DNA of 64,000 nt. Source: Cognatazoarcus halotolerans. GTDB taxonomy: Bacteria; Pseudomonadota; Gammaproteobacteria; Burkholderiales; Rhodocyclaceae. The stretch covers positions 217,064-281,063 of the forward strand of contig NZ_WUAF01000006.1 of the NCBI RefSeq assembly GCF_009800965.1. The letters run 5' to 3'. Under the pieces are notes generated by a model. It had not been told where the DNA came from, ran no database searches, and saw only the letters and a program-made list of their open reading frames with translations. Made by a program: the position numbers and the translations under genes. Below are positions 36,501 through 42,941 of the stretch, piece by piece (the first letter of the stretch is position 1; each line of letters begins with the position of its first letter).

Positions 36501-37253
36501 CGCGTGCACCTCGAGCCGCTCGGTGAGCTCCTGAACGCGCTGGCGCAGCTTCTTGGCGAGGTTGATCGCGAACTCGGGCGGATTGCCGGTAAGCTCGGCG
36601 ATGCTTGCCGCGACGATGATGCCGTTGATCGGCGCGCGGGGCCTGTGACGGCGCAGCAGATCCAGGAAGCCCAGCCATTCGCTGCGGTCCTCTTCGTGGA
36701 TGGCGTAGCGTCCAGCGGTGTCGAGGAGGATGCCTTCGGTGGTGAAGAACCAGTCGCAGTCACGGGTGCCGCCGACGCCCTGGATCACCGAGCCTTCCTG
36801 GTCGGCGAAAGGAAAGGTCAGGCCGGAACTCAGCACGGCGGAGCTCTTGCCCGCCGCGGGGTTGCCGATCAGCATGTACCAGGGCAGCTCGTACAGTGCT
36901 GCGCGACCCGACTGCTGACCCAGACGCGAGCTGCGAATGGTCTTGATGGCAGCATTCAGGCGCTGGCGCAGCGCGGCCATCTCGGGCTGGCTGGCGGTGA
37001 CCGAGCGGGCCTGGATTCTGGCGGCCTGCTCGTCGAGCACCGAGTCGAGCCGTTCGGCGGCAAGCCTGGCCTGCCTGCGGCGCCACAACCAGATGCCCAG
37101 CCACACCACCACGATGATGCCGCTGGCGAGCGCGGCCCAGTAGAGCGCGAGTTCGAGCGTGTCCGCACCGAGGAAGAAAAAGGCCACGAGCGCGGCGATG
37201 CCAATGAATGACAGGGTGCGTGAATCGACGAGCAGATTGCGAAGGCGGGACAT
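33501..37253 (-). CDS. tssM: T6SS membrane-complex protein TssM (IcmF/VasK)
   Basis: About 1250 residues from ATG 37253 (MSRLRNLLVDSRTL); a longer frame from 37343 would overlap the upstream gene. Two TM helices lie at about 13-58 and a third near 420-440 (GAFVLSMALLGGALAGWTW). Between them is the cytoplasmic NTPase domain with an intact Walker A (GNPAAGKSSAV), followed by TAGRYAIHEED and IIVAASIAELTGNP. The long periplasmic part ends in the TssM C-terminal beta domain (FEMSWSAESLTVSLALRI). TssM forms the envelope-spanning channel with TssJ and TssL, neither of which is encoded here. It is followed by tagF with an ATGA overlap. Confidence 0.95.
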   Translation of the reverse strand: MSRLRNLLVDSRTLSFIGIAALVAFFFLGADTLELALYWAALASGIIVVVWLGIWLWRRRQARLAAERLDSVLDEQAARIQARSVTASQPEMAALRQRLNAAIKTIRSSRLGQQSGRAALYELPWYMLIGNPAAGKSSAVLSSGLTFPFADQEGSVIQGVGGTRDCDWFFTTEGILLDTAGRYAIHEEDRSEWLGFLDLLRRHRPRAPINGIIVAASIAELTGNPPEFAINLAKKLRQRVQELTERLEVHAPVYLIFTKADLITGFNEFFQDADSGERNRVWGASLPFEPDRGNDAIARFDSHFETLYQGLREMSVVQMSLARGGSMPPGLLAFPLEFAALKPALRAFVATLFEDNPFQFKPIFRGFYFTSALQEGETRSNAESRIEQRFGLAGNTVQSTRIASRNGFFLKDLFARVIFADRNLVRRQTSRTRQRLRQGAFVLSMALLGGALAGWTWSYIGNRQLLANVTADLDKAVKLQDGRTDLQSRLEALEILQDRLDQLQHFRDTRPLSISLGLYQGERIEARLRDEYYAGIRVVLLKPVSQNLEIFLDEVNRNADTLEAPPEPASAASSPADTRYREASPRKVEDAYNALKAYLMLASPEHVEVGHLSDQLTRFWRGWLDNNRGNMPREQMIRLAERILSFHLAHAADPDWPRIQPDLGVVDQARQNLRRVVRGMPAQERVYAEIKARASTRFAPVTVAGIVDKDNAGLIAGSQVVSGAFTVKAWRDYVEPEIRRAANESLQSADWVLNISTRDDLTLEGSPEQIRKQLVAAYKADYAEAWKAFAQGIAVNPFDDFDDAVKRVNVLGDPQRSPIGALLRKIDEETAWDNPGQLNVGLERARTGFVEWFKRSILRMAPSRVALDVNVTAPAAAVQMGPIGEAFAGISRLTMARDSTPTLLDTYLKQLAAVRGRLNQLHNQGDPGPGARKLMQETIEGGGSELAETLRFVDEQMLSGMNDAQRVVIRPLLVRPLLQTFNALVTPAETELNKVWQAQVLDPFNKGLATKYPFDTGARIEATPAEIGKIFGPDGAITRYLDTAVGPLVVRRGDLVTPRTWGDLGVRLNPAFVTGVGTWVAPLAGGSDAAGGKTGAASGRTVFQLQPRPVPGTAEYTVEIDGQRLRYRNTPPQWANFVWPNEGGTPGARITATTFDGKTIEIVNHPGRFGLERLISSAQRKRLSDGSFEMSWSAESLTVSLALRIISSPETRASDNTAPTRPGLAAAALPERIAGPMPAATGITPSGAAK

Positions 37254-37267
37254 GGTCGGGCCGGAGT

Positions 37268-38650
37268 TCAGGAAAGGGGCCGGGCGGGCGCGGGTGTCAC
37301 GACAACCGCGGCGCGGTCGATGCTGTCCTGGGCGAACAGGCACAGTGCCGGGCGGGCGTCCTGTGTCGCGAGTTCGCTCGCCAGGGCGAGAGCGAGCAGT
37401 GGCGCAACGATGCCGGTGTCGCCGCAGCCGGCGCCCAACGCGAGGACATCGGTCGAGGGGTCGAGATGCCCGAATTCGTCGCCGAGTGCGGTGAAGACCT
37501 CGACGGCAGATGCGGCGCGGTGATCGATATCGCCGATCACGACGCCGATCTGTTCAGGCTGAAGCTGCGCTTGCGACATTGCCCGGCTGCGGACAGAGGA
37601 GAGCGTTTCATCCTTTGTGCTGTTGTGCGTGCCCGGAGGTGCCGGGCGCCTGTCGCGCACCGCTTCGGCCATCCGTGCAGCGCCGATGTCGTCGGCCGGA
37701 TCGCACCGTGGCGGCCCGAACAACAGGGCGGCGGCGGCTTCGCCGGGAATGCGCCCGTGCTGGTTGTGTGCGTTGAAGAGTGTGCCGGCGTGCTCCCAGC
37801 CGAGGATCACATCCTCGGCGAGCGACGATTCCGCGGCCATCACCAGCAGCGGCGCCGAACCTGCATCGGCCGGATGCTCGCCGAAAAGCACCTGCAGGAG
37901 TTCGGCGGTCGAAGCTGCAGGCACGATTCGTATTTCGCCCGGGGGGTGTTCCAGCACTTCCCGGTGTTCAAGCAGCCAGGCTTCGAGCATGGGGAAGCAG
38001 TGGCTCGGCCAGCTTTGCGGCACGAACCAGCACAGCCGTGGCGCGAGCGTGGCAGTGGCACTCGATTCAGTGGGGGCCTCGTCGAGCGCGGCGAGGATGT
38101 CGGGCAGGGCGTGCTCGAGGATCGCCAGCGCTCGTACGATGGCCGGCTGGTGGATCGGTGCGGCGCCGATCCGTGAGGCGAGGGTGTCGAGCCGCGCCGC
38201 GAGATCGTCGCAGTCGAGCGCCTCGACGCGCCCGGCAAACACCGGGAATCCGTCGGCGTCACGCAGCTGCGGGTCGGGCCCGGGCCGTCTGCCCGCCTCG
38301 AGCGCGTTACGCAGCTGTGCGACGCCGGCGCCCTGCGCGGTGTGCACGAAGCTGGCCTTGAGCGGCCGCCACAGTGCCGGCCGAAGCTGCTCGGGCGGCG
38401 TGGATGTCTGCGCGGAAATTGCCGGCTGTGGCGCGGCCGCCGGCACGGCGGGATACCGCAGGCCGTCGATGAATGCCCGCAGAAGCGCATAGCCTCCGAG
38501 CAGCGCGAGGGGCAGCAGCGCCATGTAGAGGAGCATGTCGCGCGGGCTCGGTGTGTGTAGACGGTCGGCCCACCAGGCGAGGACCAGCGCCCATACCAGC
38601 GAGCAGGCGAGCAACAGGACGAAGCCTGTACGGATGATTCGGATGACCAT
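37268..38650 (-). CDS. T6SS-linked membrane protein with degenerate ketoacyl-synthase-like domain
   Basis: A 460-residue protein with two N-terminal TM helices (about 6-28 and 38-60), then a cytoplasmic Ala-rich region. From about residue 265 onward it aligns by eye with the degenerate synthase-like protein at 6547-7596. LLVMAAESSLAEDVILGWEH matches its VLVGGVDSLLDPYVLDTFDL; GRIPGEAAAALLFG matches GFRPGEGAAFLLLG; LGAGCGDTGIVAPLLALALA matches ECCGDLGAAHGPLLAALA. No Cys-His-His catalytic set is recognisable. It lies 14 bp upstream of tssM, so it probably works at the T6SS membrane complex. I know no established name for it. Confidence 0.7.
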   Translation of the reverse strand: MVIRIIRTGFVLLLACSLVWALVLAWWADRLHTPSPRDMLLYMALLPLALLGGYALLRAFIDGLRYPAVPAAAPQPAISAQTSTPPEQLRPALWRPLKASFVHTAQGAGVAQLRNALEAGRRPGPDPQLRDADGFPVFAGRVEALDCDDLAARLDTLASRIGAAPIHQPAIVRALAILEHALPDILAALDEAPTESSATATLAPRLCWFVPQSWPSHCFPMLEAWLLEHREVLEHPPGEIRIVPAASTAELLQVLFGEHPADAGSAPLLVMAAESSLAEDVILGWEHAGTLFNAHNQHGRIPGEAAAALLFGPPRCDPADDIGAARMAEAVRDRRPAPPGTHNSTKDETLSSVRSRAMSQAQLQPEQIGVVIGDIDHRAASAVEVFTALGDEFGHLDPSTDVLALGAGCGDTGIVAPLLALALASELATQDARPALCLFAQDSIDRAAVVVTPAPARPLS

Positions 38651-38668
38651 CGGCGGACTGTCTGCGGC

Positions 38669-38935
38669 TCAGTCGGTGGTCAGCGACTGGCTGGCGATCA
38701 GCATTGCACCGCAGGCGGTCAGATCACCATGGCGGGCCGCCGGCTGGCCATCGATCAGCGCGGAGGGATCGCCGCTGGCAATCACGGTGACGCGTCCATG
38801 ACCCTTCTTGGGACAGCTTACCTTGTCGCCGACCCGTGCAATGCCGCGGCCGTTGCAGTCGGAAGTTGGAGAGGCGCTGATTACCGTACCGCCGTGACTG
38901 GTCCTGTCCCCGATGAGGATGAATGGTCTGCTCAT
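38669..38935 (-). CDS. PAAR-domain T6SS spike-tip protein
   Basis: An 88-residue protein from ATG 38935 (MSRPFILIGDRTSHGG); the longer frame from 38998 adds an unlikely leader and runs into the peptidase gene. It is a minimal PAAR protein: GDRTSHGGTVIS, GRGIARVGDKVSCP, the central Gly-rich strand HGRVTVIASGDPSALIDG and ARHGDLTACGAMLI with the metal-binding His and Cys. No effector domain is attached. It sits between the M15 peptidase gene (10 bp away) and the synthase-like membrane gene (18 bp away). It is the second tip-type protein in the window, besides the DUF4150 protein. Confidence 0.9.
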   Translation of the reverse strand: MSRPFILIGDRTSHGGTVISASPTSDCNGRGIARVGDKVSCPKKGHGRVTVIASGDPSALIDGQPAARHGDLTACGAMLIASQSLTTD

Positions 38936-38945
38936 GCCGTGTTTT

Positions 38946-39794
38946 CTATGATTTCGTCGAGGGGCGGCCGAGCACGCCGGGACGGCGCAGCTCGACATGC
39001 CCGAAGTCGCGCATCGTCCAGCGCCCGCCCCAGGTCAGACCCAATGATTCGGCGATCTCGCCGTAGAGCCGGTAGCCGCGCGCCGCCCACGGATCGTTTT
39101 CGTCGATGACGATCTTTCCGTCGGCGACGAAGGCGATGTCGGCTGCGAGTCCGTATTGGTGATAACTCATCAACGCGCCGGCGCGGGTGATGTGCGGTCC
39201 GAGTGCGGCGAGACGCGCCTGACGCTCGGGGCTTCGGTAGCCTTCGAGCAGCACGGGTTCGTATCCGTGACGTTCGCGCAGGGTCCGGAAAACCAGCAGG
39301 AGGCGCTGCCGGAAGGCATCGTCGAGGCGGATCCAGTCGCGGCTCGCAGAGGCGAGTTCGGGGATGATGCGTTCGACCTCGCGGGTCTGGAAGACCGCGG
39401 GTGGCAGCGGCCGCGGTGGCACGAGTTGTTCGCCGGCGAGCAGGGTTTCGATGTGCCGGTTGGCGCTGTCATCGAACTCCTCGTAGAGAAGTTCGGGCCC
39501 GGTGCTATGGAACATCACGATCAGTGGCGGGATGGCGACGAGGAGGAGCGCCAGCGCAAACCGGCGCCCCGCCCGATGTACCCCGCCGCGCGCCGCGCGC
39601 ATCGGTCCAAGGATGGTGTCCGGTGCTGCACGCAGGGCAAGCGCACTCCTTTGAATCCATTGCGCGGCGTGCCTGGCGCCGGGTCGGGCGGCGGAAGCGA
39701 GCCGGGTGACGATGCTTCTGCGAAGGCCGGGGAACGCGATCAAGGCAAGGATCGAAGTGGCCACGCAGAAGTACGCGGCGATCAGGACAGGCAT
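38946..39794 (-). CDS. Membrane-anchored M15 peptidoglycan peptidase, TagX/VanY type
   Basis: About 282 residues from ATG 39794 (MPVLIAAYF); the longer frame from 39941 starts in intergenic sequence. Two hydrophobic helices lie at about 2-20 and 78-97 (FALALLLVAIPPLIVMFHS). The periplasmic C-terminal half carries the M15 zinc site: SYHQYGLAADIAF with the His and Asp ligands, and DFGHVEL with the third ligand. VanY/M15 enzymes cut peptidoglycan cross-link or stem peptides. In T6SS clusters the TagX-type enzyme opens the cell wall for the secretion apparatus. The location directly beside paar and tssM genes supports this, and all catalytic residues are present. Confidence 0.85.
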   Translation of the reverse strand: MPVLIAAYFCVATSILALIAFPGLRRSIVTRLASAARPGARHAAQWIQRSALALRAAPDTILGPMRAARGGVHRAGRRFALALLLVAIPPLIVMFHSTGPELLYEEFDDSANRHIETLLAGEQLVPPRPLPPAVFQTREVERIIPELASASRDWIRLDDAFRQRLLLVFRTLRERHGYEPVLLEGYRSPERQARLAALGPHITRAGALMSYHQYGLAADIAFVADGKIVIDENDPWAARGYRLYGEIAESLGLTWGGRWTMRDFGHVELRRPGVLGRPSTKS

Positions 39795-39920
39795 TTCGGT
39801 CGATTGATGTGAATGCGGGTGTATGACGATGGAAACTGAGGTTAGAATCCGAACGGCGCGAATTTTACGACAATTGAATTTCCATATGGCATTTTTTTGG
39901 ATTCCTCCAGGACGTTCGGC
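39795..39920. promoter_or_regulatory. AT-rich divergent promoter region
   Basis: A 126-bp gap between two divergent genes and one of the few AT-rich stretches of this part. TAGAAT at 39844-39849 and the AT-rich run around 39860-39898 offer candidate -10 elements for either direction, but no -35/-10 pair is convincing. It should drive the minus-strand peptidase-PAAR-tssM-tagF-ompA unit. Confidence 0.35.
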
Positions 39921-40643
39921 ATGACACGAAGCGGACGCCAAGCTCCCAGCCTGTTCTCCTCGTCCCTGACGCAGAGGGACGCCGCGCCCACGGCCATACT
40001 GGCGGCGCTGTCGGGTGACGGTCGTGAATGCCGCCGCATGGGATCCTGGCGAGTTGCGGTGATGGGTTTCCGGATGGCGGCCGTGCTCGCGGCGCTGGCT
40101 GCTGCCGGCTATGTGTTCTGGCCGATGCCGGCAGTCGAGGCGCCGCGTGTGACGGAGGATTTCCGGCGGCCCGCAACACCGGCCACGGTGCCCGATTCAC
40201 GTTCACCCATGGCGGATGCGCTGCCGGACGTCAATTCGGCGCCGGCGCACATCGTGGTCGCCGAGGTCCAGGACCCCCCTTCGCAGCCGATGAGGGTCGC
40301 GGCGGCGCCCCGGCCGGTCGAGCGACAGGCGCGGGTGACACCGACCCAGGTGAGGTCTGCTGCGGCGACGCCGGCGCCCGTGACGGCGGTGACGAACGAA
40401 AACCGCGCCTTGGGTGGGCCTGCGGAGAGCATGAGGATCACCGGCGAGGACAGCGACGTGCGATTGCTAGCCGCGTTGATGGTCCATGCCGGCCCGATCG
40501 TTCTGCCGGACGATACTGCGCATCGTGCTCTGCGCGATTGCGGGGTTCTGGCTCCTCTTGATCGTGAGGCCTGCGTGGCTGAGCTATGTCGGCGCGGAAG
40601 GATCTCGGCCGCAATATGTCAGGTGCCCGCCGCGGCTCGATGA
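39921..40643 (+). CDS. Single-pass membrane protein of unknown function beside the T6SS cluster
   Basis: A 240-residue protein from ATG 39921 with AGGA 9-12 bases before it; a TTG eight codons earlier is less likely. A short cytoplasmic N-terminus is followed by one TM helix (AAVLAALAAAGYVFWPM, about residues 52-70). Then comes a Pro/Ala/Val-rich periplasmic linker and a compact C-terminal block, DSDVRLLAALMVHAG, with four Cys spread over the last 45 residues (DCG, EACVAELC, ICQ). I do not recognise the family. It points away from the peptidase gene and shares its promoter region, so it may still be T6SS-related. Confidence 0.6.
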   Translation: MTRSGRQAPSLFSSSLTQRDAAPTAILAALSGDGRECRRMGSWRVAVMGFRMAAVLAALAAAGYVFWPMPAVEAPRVTEDFRRPATPATVPDSRSPMADALPDVNSAPAHIVVAEVQDPPSQPMRVAAAPRPVERQARVTPTQVRSAAATPAPVTAVTNENRALGGPAESMRITGEDSDVRLLAALMVHAGPIVLPDDTAHRALRDCGVLAPLDREACVAELCRRGRISAAICQVPAAAR

Positions 40644-40668
40644 ATCGTCGCCGAGGCAGGAGGCGGAC

Positions 40669-41667
40669 TCAGGGGATCAATACTGCGGCACCCTGCAGCA
40701 GGCCCTCGCGAAGTTGCGCCAGCGCGTGGTTTGCCTCGGTCAGCGCGTAGCGTGTGACCGATGTCTCGATCGGAATGCGCGCGGCGATGTCGAGAAAGTG
40801 CTCGCCATCCGAGCGGGTCAGGTTGGCGACCGACACGATGCGACGCTCCCCCCACAGGATGTCGTAGGGAAAGGTCGGGATGTCGGACATGTGAATGCCT
40901 GCGCAGACCACGCTTCCACCCTTGCGCAGTGCCCGCAGCGCAGCGGGCACCAAGGCGCCGACCGGGGCGAAGATCAGTGCGGCGTCGAGTGTCTCGGGTG
41001 GGTGCTCTTCGCCATGGCCGGCCCAGCTTGCACCGAGGCGGCGCGCAAAGGCCTGGCTCTCGTCGTCACCCTTGCGTGTGAAGGCAAACACGTCGCGGCC
41101 TTGCCACACCGCGACCTGGGTAATGATGTGCGCGGCCGCGCCGAATCCGTAGATGCCGAGGCGCCTTGCATCTCCAGCCATTTCCAGTGCGCGGTAGCCG
41201 ATCAGGCCAGCGCACAGCAATGGTGCGAGCGCAGCCGCGTCGGCATCTTCCGGCAAGGGAAAGCAGTAACGCGCATCCGCAACGGCATACTGCGCATAGC
41301 CGCCGTTGATCTGATAACCCGTGAAGCGCGCGTTGTCGCAGAGATTCTCGTGATGCGTGTCGCAGTAGCCACATTGGCCGCAGGTCCAGCCGAGCCACGG
41401 AACGCCGATCCGCCGACCGGTGGACAGCCCGTCGACACCGTTTCCGGTCGCGACTACGCGCCCGACGATTTCGTGACCAGGGATGATCGGCAGCACCGGA
41501 TCCGGCAACTCCCCGTCGATCAGGTGAAGGTCTGTCCGGCACACGCCGCAGGCTTCCACCCGGAGCAGGACCTGGCCCTTGCCGGCCCGCGGCACGGGTA
41601 GCTCACACAGCTCGAGTGCGTTGCCGGGGCTTGCAAGGCGCATCGCGCGCATTGTGGTCTGTTTCAC
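40669..41667 (-). CDS. Zinc-dependent alcohol dehydrogenase (MDR family)
   Basis: A 332-residue medium-chain dehydrogenase. The catalytic zinc ligands are seen in VEACGVCRTDLHL and PGHEIVG, and the structural zinc set in CGQCGYCDTHHENLC. The nucleotide fold has GIYGFGAAAH in place of the usual GxGxxG. It is shorter and Cys-richer at the zinc lobe, like the AdhA/AdhP-like 'zinc-binding alcohol dehydrogenase family' oxidoreductases. It would oxidise alcohols or reduce aldehydes with NAD(P). It is monocistronic by context, convergent with the preceding plus-strand gene and divergent from bcp. Confidence 0.87.
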   Translation of the reverse strand: MKQTTMRAMRLASPGNALELCELPVPRAGKGQVLLRVEACGVCRTDLHLIDGELPDPVLPIIPGHEIVGRVVATGNGVDGLSTGRRIGVPWLGWTCGQCGYCDTHHENLCDNARFTGYQINGGYAQYAVADARYCFPLPEDADAAALAPLLCAGLIGYRALEMAGDARRLGIYGFGAAAHIITQVAVWQGRDVFAFTRKGDDESQAFARRLGASWAGHGEEHPPETLDAALIFAPVGALVPAALRALRKGGSVVCAGIHMSDIPTFPYDILWGERRIVSVANLTRSDGEHFLDIAARIPIETSVTRYALTEANHALAQLREGLLQGAAVLIP

Positions 41668-41882
41668 GTTTTTTCCTCGAATCCTGACCGTTCGGACGAT
41701 TTCGCCTTGAGGCGGCAGCCGGCTTGGGCTATTCGTTCACAAACGCCATGCCGAAGAAGCCTTGCGATCAACGACGACAGTGACGCCAGAGGAGAGAGAC
41801 AATGCATCTGCCACCCGCCGAAAGCCTTGGTAGTGTTCGCGGTTCGACTCGGATAAAATCGCCCGCACGTCAGGGAGAACCC
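41668..41882. promoter_or_regulatory. Divergent region upstream of adh and bcp
   Basis: 215 bp between divergent genes. For bcp, ATAAAAT at 41853-41859 is a good -10 candidate. TTGGTA at 41827-41832 is the best -35, but its spacing is about 20 bases. The bcp start is preceded by CAGGGAGAACCC, a clear ribosome binding site. No riboswitch-like structure is evident. Confidence 0.35.
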
Positions 41883-42374
41883 ATGCTGCGAAGCGGAGAT
41901 CGTGCCCCCTCATTCTCATTGCCCGATGCAGACATGGAGATTTTCGACTTCGCGTCGGTACTCGGCAAGCAGAACGTGGTGCTGTATTTCTACCCCCGCG
42001 ACAACACCCCCGGCTGTACGCGACAGGCGACCGATTTCAGCGATCACAAGGACCAGTTCGACCGGCTCGGCTGCACCATCCTGGGGGTCAGTCCCGATGA
42101 TTGCCTGACGCACGCGGAGTTTCGCGACGAGCACGGGCTGGCAATCAATCTGCTCTCCGATGAAGACGGAGAAGTCTGCCGCCTTTATGATGTGCTCAAG
42201 AATCGCGAAGTGGATGGCCGGAATCGGGTCGGCGTCGTGCGATCGACATTCGTGATCGACCGCGAGGGTATCATCCAGGCTGCGCTCTACGACGTCACGC
42301 CAAAGGGCCACGCGGCCGAAATATTTGAACTCGTCAAGCAACTCGAAACAAGGAAGCTCAATGCAAATCGCTAA
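41883..42374 (+). CDS. bcp: Thiol peroxidase, Bcp/PrxQ-type peroxiredoxin
   Basis: A 163-residue peroxiredoxin from ATG 41883, chosen because an AGGGAG site lies just before it. The peroxidatic Cys45 lies in PRDNTPGCTRQATDF. The resolving Cys found five residues later in many Bcp/PrxQ proteins is replaced (Thr at that place), so this is a 1-Cys-like form or uses a different resolving residue. Other Cys are in RLGCTIL and VCRLYDV. It reduces hydroperoxides in the cytoplasm. The gene overlaps slyD by 14 bp, so the two are co-translated as an oxidative/folding-stress pair. Confidence 0.9.
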   Translation: MLRSGDRAPSFSLPDADMEIFDFASVLGKQNVVLYFYPRDNTPGCTRQATDFSDHKDQFDRLGCTILGVSPDDCLTHAEFRDEHGLAINLLSDEDGEVCRLYDVLKNREVDGRNRVGVVRSTFVIDREGIIQAALYDVTPKGHAAEIFELVKQLETRKLNANR

Positions 42375-42840
42375 GAACACCGTCGTTACGCTCAAATACA
42401 CCGTGCGTGATCCGGACGGCAACATGATCGACGACGGTCAGCATCCGCTGGTCTATCTCCACGGCGGCTACGACGGGATCTTCCCCAAGCTCGAGGAAGA
42501 GCTTCATGGCAAGAACCAGGGCGAGCAGTTCCAGATCAAGCTCCAGCCGGACGACGCCTTCGGTGATTACGACGAGGAGTTGGTGCTGGTCGAAGAGGCT
42601 TCCCTGTTCCCCGAGAACATCGAGGTCGGCATGTCCTTCGAGCGCGTCACCGACGATGGCGAAGAAGAGATCGTTTATCGCATCACCGACGTCGCGGAGG
42701 GCAAGGTGGTGGTCGATGGCAATCATCCGCTCGCCGGCATCGCGCTGTTGTTCGACGTGACCGTTGCCGAGGTCCGTCCCGCCACCGCAGAAGAAGTGAG
42801 CCATGGCCACGTGCATGGCGCGGGTGGCCATCACCACTGA
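42361..42840 (+). CDS. slyD: FKBP-type peptidyl-prolyl isomerase SlyD
   Basis: A 159-residue SlyD from ATG 42361, which lies inside the end of bcp. It has the split FKBP fold: N-terminal VTLKYTVRDPDGNMIDD, then HPLVYLHGGYDGIFPKLEEEL, with the inserted chaperone flap (PDDAFGDYDEELVLVE through MSFERV) and the closing HPLAGIALLFDVTVAEVR. It ends in a His-rich tail (HGHVHGAGGHHH) able to bind nickel, shorter than that of E. coli SlyD. It folds proline-containing proteins and assists metal handling. Confidence 0.93.
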   Translation: MQIAKNTVVTLKYTVRDPDGNMIDDGQHPLVYLHGGYDGIFPKLEEELHGKNQGEQFQIKLQPDDAFGDYDEELVLVEEASLFPENIEVGMSFERVTDDGEEEIVYRITDVAEGKVVVDGNHPLAGIALLFDVTVAEVRPATAEEVSHGHVHGAGGHHH

Positions 42841-42866
42841 GTCCTCTCCGGACACTGTGTCTGTGT

Positions 42867-42908
42867 CCCGCCTTGCGGGAATGATGTCGGGCCGCCACTG
42901 TGCGGCCC
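42867..42908 (+). terminator. Two inverted repeats after slyD
   Basis: CCCGC-CTT-GCGGG at 42867-42879 and GGGCCGC-(6)-GCGGCCC at 42889-42908 can form two strong stems. Neither is followed by a T-tract, so they may act as a weak or Rho-assisted terminator, or simply as mRNA-stabilising hairpins between slyD and the ABC gene. Confidence 0.35.
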
Positions 42909-42941
42909 GCGCCATATCCAAAGCTTCGAAAGACCTGCCCC

